Positions 14,898 through 19,310 of a stretch of 19,310 bases of DNA are shown here, piece by piece. The stretch lies in the NCBI GenBank assembly GCA_017547975.1, contig JAFYNU010000430.1, positions 1-19,310 on the forward strand, written 5' to 3'. Source of the stretch: Clostridia bacterium. Its GTDB lineage: Bacteria > Bacillota > Clostridia > Oscillospirales > QAMX01. A program made the translations under genes and the position numbers. Below the pieces are notes generated by a model, which saw only the letters and a list, made by a program, of their open reading frames with translations, ran no database searches and was not told the origin of the DNA. Numbering within the stretch: the first letter of the stretch is position 1; every line of letters starts with the position of its first letter.

Positions 14898-15697
14898 CGG
14901 GAAACCGAAGGGGTTTCGGTGCTTGCGTTTTTGGCGTACTCGCTGGGGCTCATGCCGGTGACCCGGCGGAAGGTTTTGGAAAAGTGATAAATGCTGGCGT
15001 AGCCCACACTTTCGGCAATCTGCCCGATGGAGGTGTAGTCGCTTTGCAAAATGGCCTTGGCCTTGGCAATTCGGAGGGCTTGCAGGTACCGAATGGGGGA
15101 GGTGCCGTAGACCGATTCGAAGGTTTTGCGAAAGTAAACCGTACTGATGCCGCAAAGCCCGGCCAACAGGTCGTTGGTGATGGCAGGGTCGGCATAGTGC
15201 TGAGTCAGGTAGTCCATGGCGGGGTTGAGGAGCTGACGCTTATCCCGGGGGATATAGTCCTTGTGGCGGGACTTTGCCAAAAACAGGAGGGCTTCGTAGA
15301 GTCTGCCCCGACTTTCCAGCTCCCGGGTGGGGGAATCCAGCGTCAGGCTCCGCTCAATGCGGCTGAAGGAATGGATCAAGGGGGTACTATCAGAAAGAGC
15401 AAAGGAAATGGGACGGTCGTCGGTTTCGGCGGCGTCAAACTCCAAAATCAGGCATTCCCCGGGTTCCAGACAGGTCCAGGTGTAACTGCATCCCCGGGGC
15501 AGGAGTACCGGGTGGGCTCGGTCGGAAAGGATTTCGATTCCACCGGCAGAATAGACGGTTTTTCCTGCGATTTTCAAAACCAAAGCCCATCTTTCCCGGT
15601 TTGTCCGATGGGTTACCACCCCCACCGGGGATTGATGAAGTCGGTTTGCCGCAAGGATACCGGTGACGGTGAGTTGTAAATAGGATTCCTGTGTCAT
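14894..15697 (-). CDS. AraC-family transcriptional regulator
   Basis: The chosen start at 15697 gives 267 residues and follows GGGAGGAAT; an in-frame ATG at 15757 lies upstream of the promoter. The N-terminal ~140 residues look like the cupin-type sugar-sensing domain, including LLPRGCSYTW and PGECLILEF. The C-terminal ~100 residues hold two helix-turn-helix units: ITNDLLAGLCGISTVYFRKT and IGQIAESVGYASIYHFSKT, ending in GMSPSEYAKN. Regulators of this type usually activate neighbouring catabolic genes on binding a sugar. Here it lies between the GH30 gene downstream (same strand) and the divergent dehydroquinase-like operon, so it probably controls both. The effector is unknown. The family call is secure; the targets are inferred. 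Confidence 0.93.
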   Translation of the reverse strand: MTQESYLQLTVTGILAANRLHQSPVGVVTHRTNRERWALVLKIAGKTVYSAGGIEILSDRAHPVLLPRGCSYTWTCLEPGECLILEFDAAETDDRPISFALSDSTPLIHSFSRIERSLTLDSPTRELESRGRLYEALLFLAKSRHKDYIPRDKRQLLNPAMDYLTQHYADPAITNDLLAGLCGISTVYFRKTFESVYGTSPIRYLQALRIAKAKAILQSDYTSIGQIAESVGYASIYHFSKTFRRVTGMSPSEYAKNASTETPSVSR

Positions 15698-15722
15698 ACG
15701 GATATTCCTCCCTCTTTCCTCC

Positions 15723-15752
15723 ATTATACCCTGGATGAGCAGTGCTTGTAAA
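15723..15752 (-). promoter_or_regulatory. SigmaA-type promoter of the AraC gene
   Basis: On the minus strand TTTACA (15747-15752) and TATAAT (15723-15728) are 18 bp apart. The start codon at 15697 lies about 25 bp beyond the -10 box. Confidence 0.65.
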
Positions 15753-15761
15753 GACATAAAG

Positions 15762-15793
15762 TATCAGAAATGACAAAAATATCACAACCGATA
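15762..15793. promoter_or_regulatory. Possible AraC-type operator between divergent promoters
   Basis: Two TATCA elements (15762-15766 and 15780-15784) lie 18 bp apart in an AT-rich stretch just upstream of the -35 box of the plus-strand operon, the usual location for AraC activator half-sites. The same TATCA occurs twice in tandem at 14868-14877 over the GH30 promoter. The motif is short and could be chance. Confidence 0.3.
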
Positions 15794-15822
15794 TTGACGC
15801 GGGAGAAAAAGGGGACTATACT
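15794..15822 (+). promoter_or_regulatory. SigmaA-type promoter of the dehydroquinase-like operon
   Basis: TTGACG (15794-15799) and TATACT (15817-15822) are 17 bp apart. The transcript would start near 15829, about 35 bp before the start codon at 15864. Confidence 0.7.
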
Positions 15823-15863
15823 GCATATAACCAACCAGACTATTTGGAATGAGGTGCCAACCT

Positions 15864-16685
15864 ATGAAACGACAATCCCTGGCTCATCTGCCTGCCCCTG
15901 CCCTTGCGGGTGTGGTGCGGGAAAAAACCGAAGCCGCCGCCAAGGCGGAGATCAAAAACTGCCTGTCGGATGGGGCCGACATGATCGATCTGCATCTGTC
16001 CTGCCTGGAAAGCGACGACGTGGAGACCCTGGGCCGCATTGTGGAGTTTTCCAGGCTACCCATTCTGGCCCTCCATTATAACCGTACCTACGATTGGACC
16101 GACGCGGGGGCAAACGAGGAAGCCAGGGTGGCTTCTTTGCTTCGGGCGGTGGAGGCCGGTGCAGCTGGTATTGATATGCAGGGATACACCTTTGATACCC
16201 AGGCTCGGGATGGGTTCCACGGGGATGTGATCCGGGACTTTATGAAAAAGAATCCCAAGGAGGTGGTCACCGACCCGGCGGTGATTGCAAAACAGATAGA
16301 ATTGATCGACCGGGTCCATGATATGGGCGGAGAGGTACTCCTTTCCTGTCACCCCGGTATCTCCATGACCGCCGAAGAGGTGGTGGAGCTGGCCCTCTTC
16401 CTTGCGGAGCGGAAGCCCGACATCATCAAGATCGTTTCGGTTGCCAAAACCGAGGAGGATCTGGTGGAAAGCTTCAAGGCCATGCTCATGCTCAAAAAAC
16501 AGCTGTCCATTCCGGTGGCGTATCATGCAAACGGCAAGGCAGGTATCCTTTCCCGTACCCTGAACCCGGCGATGGGAGGCCAGATCGCCTTCTGTGTGGA
16601 TCGGTTCAATGCGGGAAGCACCATGGAACAAATCGACCTGCGTACCGCCAGGACGGCGGTGGATGCCCTGAAAAAGCTGATGTAA
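15864..16685 (+). CDS. Type I 3-dehydroquinate dehydratase-like Schiff-base enzyme
   Basis: This 273-residue protein belongs to the type I dehydroquinase family (AroD class, TIM barrel). The Schiff-base lysine is Lys189 in DIIKIVSVAK and the catalytic His is His163 in LLSCHPG, spaced 26 residues apart as expected. The C-terminal substrate loop also matches: GILSR, then EQIDLR. However, the AroD strand that reads EWR (Glu46, Arg48) is DLH here (Asp42, His44), and the FTFR region that supplies Arg82/Glu86 reads ALHYNR with no clear counterpart. It probably acts on a related beta-hydroxy ketone or keto-sugar instead of dehydroquinate. Start chosen at 15864 after GAGGTG; an in-frame ATG sits at 15849. 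It heads an operon with two dehydrogenases and an epimerase, not shikimate genes. Confidence 0.85.
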   Translation: MKRQSLAHLPAPALAGVVREKTEAAAKAEIKNCLSDGADMIDLHLSCLESDDVETLGRIVEFSRLPILALHYNRTYDWTDAGANEEARVASLLRAVEAGAAGIDMQGYTFDTQARDGFHGDVIRDFMKKNPKEVVTDPAVIAKQIELIDRVHDMGGEVLLSCHPGISMTAEEVVELALFLAERKPDIIKIVSVAKTEEDLVESFKAMLMLKKQLSIPVAYHANGKAGILSRTLNPAMGGQIAFCVDRFNAGSTMEQIDLRTARTAVDALKKLM

Positions 16686-16697
16686 AGGAGTCGAAAT

Positions 16698-17705
16698 ATG
16701 AAAAGCAAAATCATTAGTTTTACCGCGGTCCATAAAGCGGAATTGGTGGAAACCGAGATCGGCAGGGTCAAGGAAAACGAAGTGCTGACCGAAATGGAAT
16801 ACACCGTGGTCAGCGGCGGTACCGAAAGAGCGAACATTATGGGAATGGAAAACGCAGGCGGCAATCACTTCCCCAAAAACCTTGGGTATTGCGGTGTGGG
16901 TCGTGTGCTGGAAGTGGGTTCGGCGGTGACAAACGTAGCGGCGGGAGATCGTGTGCTTGTCTATCACGGAATCCATGCAAAATATAACATTCGCCCCGAA
17001 GCAGATATTACCAAGGTTGCCAACGAGAAGATACCCTCGCTTGACGCCGCCTTCGTCATCATCGCCTCCATGGGCCTGGGCGGGGTGCGAAAGCTTGAAA
17101 TCGAACTTGGTGAAAGTGCCATGGTCATGGGGCTTGGGCTTCTTGGCATGTTCGGGGTGCAGTTTTGCCGACTTTCGGGAGCATATCCCGTCATTGCCGC
17201 CGACCTCAACCCGGCCCGGCGGGAACTGGCTCTGAAACTGGGTGCAGACTATGCGTTGGACCCATCTGCCCCGGACTTTACCCAACAGGTTATGGCAATT
17301 ACCGGCGGTAAGGGGGTTCGTGCCACGGTGGAGGTCACCGGTGTATCCGCCGCCATGAAACAGGCATTGGAATGTGCCTCCTGGATGGGACGGATTGCCC
17401 TTTTGGGATGTACCAGGGTTTCCGATTGTGCCATTGACTACTATCAGCAGGTGCACCGTCCCGGGGTGAAGCTCATCGGCGCCCATAACTTTATTCGCCC
17501 CAAGGTGGAATCCTACCCGCATCATTGGACCCACCAGGATGATTGTAAGGCAATTTTAGATTTGATTGCCGCAGGCCGGATTCAGGTTGCCCCAATCGTA
17601 TCCCGTGTGGTATCCCCCGAGGATGCCCCCGAAATTTACGACCAGCTTTGTGACGACCCCAATTTCCCCCTGGGAACCGTGTTTGATTGGAGGAAGGAAG
17701 CATGA
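16698..17705 (+). CDS. MDR-superfamily (zinc-type) alcohol dehydrogenase, no catalytic Cys
   Basis: This 335-residue protein has the two-domain MDR fold: a GroES-like N-terminal domain (residues ~20-140) and a Rossmann domain with VMGLGLLGMFGVQF (about residues 141-154), then AADLNPARRELALKLGAD, which places an acidic residue for NAD(H) preference. The usual GICGSD zinc motif is replaced by SGGTERANIMG, and no four-Cys structural zinc cluster is seen, as in the S-x-GTE subfamily of MDR oxidoreductases. It would oxidise or reduce a hydroxyl or ketone on a sugar-like substrate. AAAGGAG precedes the start 12 bp after the dehydroquinase-like gene, and its stop overlaps the next start by ATGA. The family call is secure; the substrate is unknown. 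Confidence 0.9.
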   Translation: MKSKIISFTAVHKAELVETEIGRVKENEVLTEMEYTVVSGGTERANIMGMENAGGNHFPKNLGYCGVGRVLEVGSAVTNVAAGDRVLVYHGIHAKYNIRPEADITKVANEKIPSLDAAFVIIASMGLGGVRKLEIELGESAMVMGLGLLGMFGVQFCRLSGAYPVIAADLNPARRELALKLGADYALDPSAPDFTQQVMAITGGKGVRATVEVTGVSAAMKQALECASWMGRIALLGCTRVSDCAIDYYQQVHRPGVKLIGAHNFIRPKVESYPHHWTHQDDCKAILDLIAAGRIQVAPIVSRVVSPEDAPEIYDQLCDDPNFPLGTVFDWRKEA

Positions 17706-18718
17706 GAAAAATAAAAATCGGCCAAATCGGCATTGGACATAATCACGGCAGTGCCAAAATGGAGGCCGTTCGAAAATTCCCCGACCTTTTTGAAGTGATC
17801 GGCTATGCCGAAGAAAACGAGGAATGGGTGGCCGACCGGGGCGGTATGGCGGCCTACCAGGGAATCCCCCGACTCGGTGTGGAGGAGGTCATCGAAAAAA
17901 GCGATGCCGTCCTCATTGAAACCGACGTCTGGAACCTGACCGAAACCGCCATGCGTTGTATCAGGACCGGAAAGCACATCCACATGGATAAACCCGCCAG
18001 CGGAACCCTTGGGGAATACAAAGCCCTTCTGGATTTGGCCAAGGAAAAGGGGCTTGTGGTACAGTTGGGCTATATGTACCGCTATAATCCCGCCATCCGG
18101 GACCTTCTGGGGCGCATTGACCGGGGGGAAGTGGGGGAAATCTATTCCATCAACGCCGAAATGAGCACCAATCATCCGGCACAGTACCGCCGCTGGCTCA
18201 AAAATTTCAACGGCGGGATCATGTACATTCTCGGCAGCCACCTGGTGGACCTGATCGTATATATGCTGGGCAAACCCAGGAGGGTCACAAGCTTTTTGAA
18301 CCATACCCAAAAGGATGGGGTGGATTTGGCGGACAACACTCTGGCGGTTCTGGAATATGACCACGCCCTGGCCCGGGTTTACGTGTCCTCGGTGGAGGTA
18401 AACGGTTGGGGCAGGCGGCAGTTTGTGGTGTCGGGCAGCAACGGCACCGCCCAGATCATGCCCATTGAAAACGAAATTACCATGTATTGGTCGGATAATG
18501 AGCTTACCAAACAGCCCTACGAGGATATCCGGGAGCTTGTTCCCCTGGCGGATGTACCGAAGGATAGCCGCTACGACGATATGATGAAGGATTTTTACGA
18601 CTACGTCATGGGGACCCGGGCAAACCCCTTCACCTACGAACACGACTATGCGGTGCAGGAAGTGTTGGACGAAATCGTTGGGGGCGTGGGCTTCCCCAGC
18701 AAAAACATTCACGGATAA
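17702..18718 (+). CDS. Gfo/Idh/MocA-family oxidoreductase
   Basis: This 338-residue protein starts at an ATG overlapping the previous stop (ATGA) behind GGAGGAAGGA; a longer reading from 17687 is unlikely. The N-terminal Rossmann motif reads IGQIGIGHNHG, and the family motif HIHMDKPASG (Lys in the usual EKP position, Asp replacing Glu) lies near residues 97-106. The C-terminal alpha/beta domain carries substrate and catalytic residues, including NHPAQYRRW and a GSHLVDLIVY segment whose histidine matches the usual catalytic His. Members oxidise or reduce sugars and cyclitols, often at C3, with NAD(P). Translational coupling to the MDR dehydrogenase suggests sequential steps on one substrate. 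The family call is firm. Confidence 0.93.
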   Translation: MRKIKIGQIGIGHNHGSAKMEAVRKFPDLFEVIGYAEENEEWVADRGGMAAYQGIPRLGVEEVIEKSDAVLIETDVWNLTETAMRCIRTGKHIHMDKPASGTLGEYKALLDLAKEKGLVVQLGYMYRYNPAIRDLLGRIDRGEVGEIYSINAEMSTNHPAQYRRWLKNFNGGIMYILGSHLVDLIVYMLGKPRRVTSFLNHTQKDGVDLADNTLAVLEYDHALARVYVSSVEVNGWGRRQFVVSGSNGTAQIMPIENEITMYWSDNELTKQPYEDIRELVPLADVPKDSRYDDMMKDFYDYVMGTRANPFTYEHDYAVQEVLDEIVGGVGFPSKNIHG

Positions 18719-18730
18719 GGAGATTTGGAT

Positions 18731-19310
18731 ATGAAAAAGGTTATGGTGATCGGCGCCACCGGCGCCATGGGACGCTATCTGGTGCCCGAGCTGGCGAGCC
18801 TTGGCTACCAGGTCACGGCGGTCTCCCTGGATGGGGGGACCCCGGCGGGTGAACTGGTCACCCCGGTAAAGGGAGATTGCAAAAACAAGGAATTTCTCAT
18901 GAGTCTGCTTGCCCAGGGGTTTGACGGGGTGGTGGACTTCATGATCTACGGCGACCGCGATTTCCCCGATTACTACAAGCTCTTCCTGGAAAATACCGGC
19001 CACTATATCTTCCTCTCCTCCTGCCGGGTGTACGATGATAAGGAGCACCCTGTCAGGGAAACCTCGCCCCGTCTTCTGGATTCCTCGGAGGATGCGGAGC
19101 TTCGTGCCTCCAACGACTACTCCATTCATAAAGCCCATTCTGAAAACCTTCTGATGGCATCCCCCTATCAAAACTGGACGGTGGTACGCCCTGCCACCAC
19201 CTTCTCCACCCTGCGGTTCCAGCTTGTCACCCTGGAAGCCCGGGACAACGTGGGCCGTGCCCTCCGGGGGAAAAAGGTGGTCCTGCCCCGGGAGGCAAAG
19301 GAGGTTCCCG
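18731..19310 (+). CDS. NAD-dependent epimerase/dehydratase (extended SDR), 3' end missing
   Basis: About 193 residues are visible and the frame stays open to the window end, so the gene is truncated by the window and not by mutation. The start ATG follows AAGGAG, 12 bp after the previous stop. The N-terminus MKKVMVIGATGAMGRYLVPE gives the nucleotide-binding GxxGxxG, FLSSCRVYDD holds the active-site Ser, and SNDYSIHKAHSE gives the catalytic Tyr-x-x-x-Lys. Extended SDRs of this type epimerise or dehydrate sugars. As the fourth gene of the operon it would act on the product or precursor of the two oxidoreductases. Family secure, reaction unknown. Confidence 0.88.
   Translation, partial: MKKVMVIGATGAMGRYLVPELASLGYQVTAVSLDGGTPAGELVTPVKGDCKNKEFLMSLLAQGFDGVVDFMIYGDRDFPDYYKLFLENTGHYIFLSSCRVYDDKEHPVRETSPRLLDSSEDAELRASNDYSIHKAHSENLLMASPYQNWTVVRPATTFSTLRFQLVTLEARDNVGRALRGKKVVLPREAKEVP

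Noticed and set aside
15698..15757. 20-codon extension of the AraC protein
   Set aside because: It would start upstream of the TATAAT box, and GGGAGGAAT directly precedes the 15697 start.
16056..17534. 492-codon open frame on the minus strand
   Set aside because: It is antisense to the dehydroquinase-like and MDR genes, with a His/Gly-rich product lacking motifs.
17636..19171. 511-codon open frame on the minus strand
   Set aside because: It is antisense to the Gfo/Idh/MocA and SDR genes, both of which carry intact family motifs.

Overview
The window reads as a GC-rich chromosome of an anaerobic Firmicute, most likely a Clostridia/Oscillospirales-type gut or rumen bacterium. This is inferred from strong AAGGAGG-type ribosome binding sites, sigmaA-like promoters with near-invariant 17-bp spacers, short intrinsic terminators, and a gene set of GH30, DUF4838, sialidase-fold and AraC genes. 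No rRNA, tRNA, CRISPR array or insertion sequence was seen.

Layout. (1) 1-365: 3' end of a CapD-type nucleotide-sugar dehydratase gene. (2) 411-3554, minus strand: operon of an ABC exporter, a PHP phosphatase and a small PGDY-type protein. It starts from a promoter whose -35 box abuts the -35 box of the divergent MBL-fold gene (3678-4535, plus). (3) 4725-8265, plus: operon of a sialidase-fold protein, a DUF4838-like protein and an MFS transporter, between a promoter and a terminator. (4) 8372-11601, plus: a serine-hydroxymethyltransferase-like enzyme that lacks the catalytic Glu/Tyr residues, followed by a large TIM-barrel glycosidase-like protein. An 8-bp perfect inverted repeat brackets the -10 box of the promoter. 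(5) 11721-13319, plus: one protein fusing a nitrilase-type amidohydrolase to a glycerophosphodiester phosphodiesterase domain. (6) 13353-13457: apparent remnant of an AraC C-terminus. (7) 13479-15697, minus: GH30 glycosidase and AraC regulator, each with its own promoter. (8) 15864 to the window end, plus: operon of a divergent type I dehydroquinase-like enzyme, an MDR dehydrogenase, a Gfo/Idh/MocA oxidoreductase and an SDR epimerase that runs off the end.

From 4725 onward the window looks like a carbohydrate/glycoside-use island. None of the glycosidase-like proteins shows a signal peptide, so the likely model is import by the MFS carrier followed by cytoplasmic breakdown. The most novel parts are the AroD-like/oxidoreductase operon, which could perform oxidation followed by Schiff-base beta-elimination on a sugar or cyclitol; the SHMT paralogue with a rebuilt active site; and the nitrilase-GDPD fusion. 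The substrate cannot be determined from the sequence.
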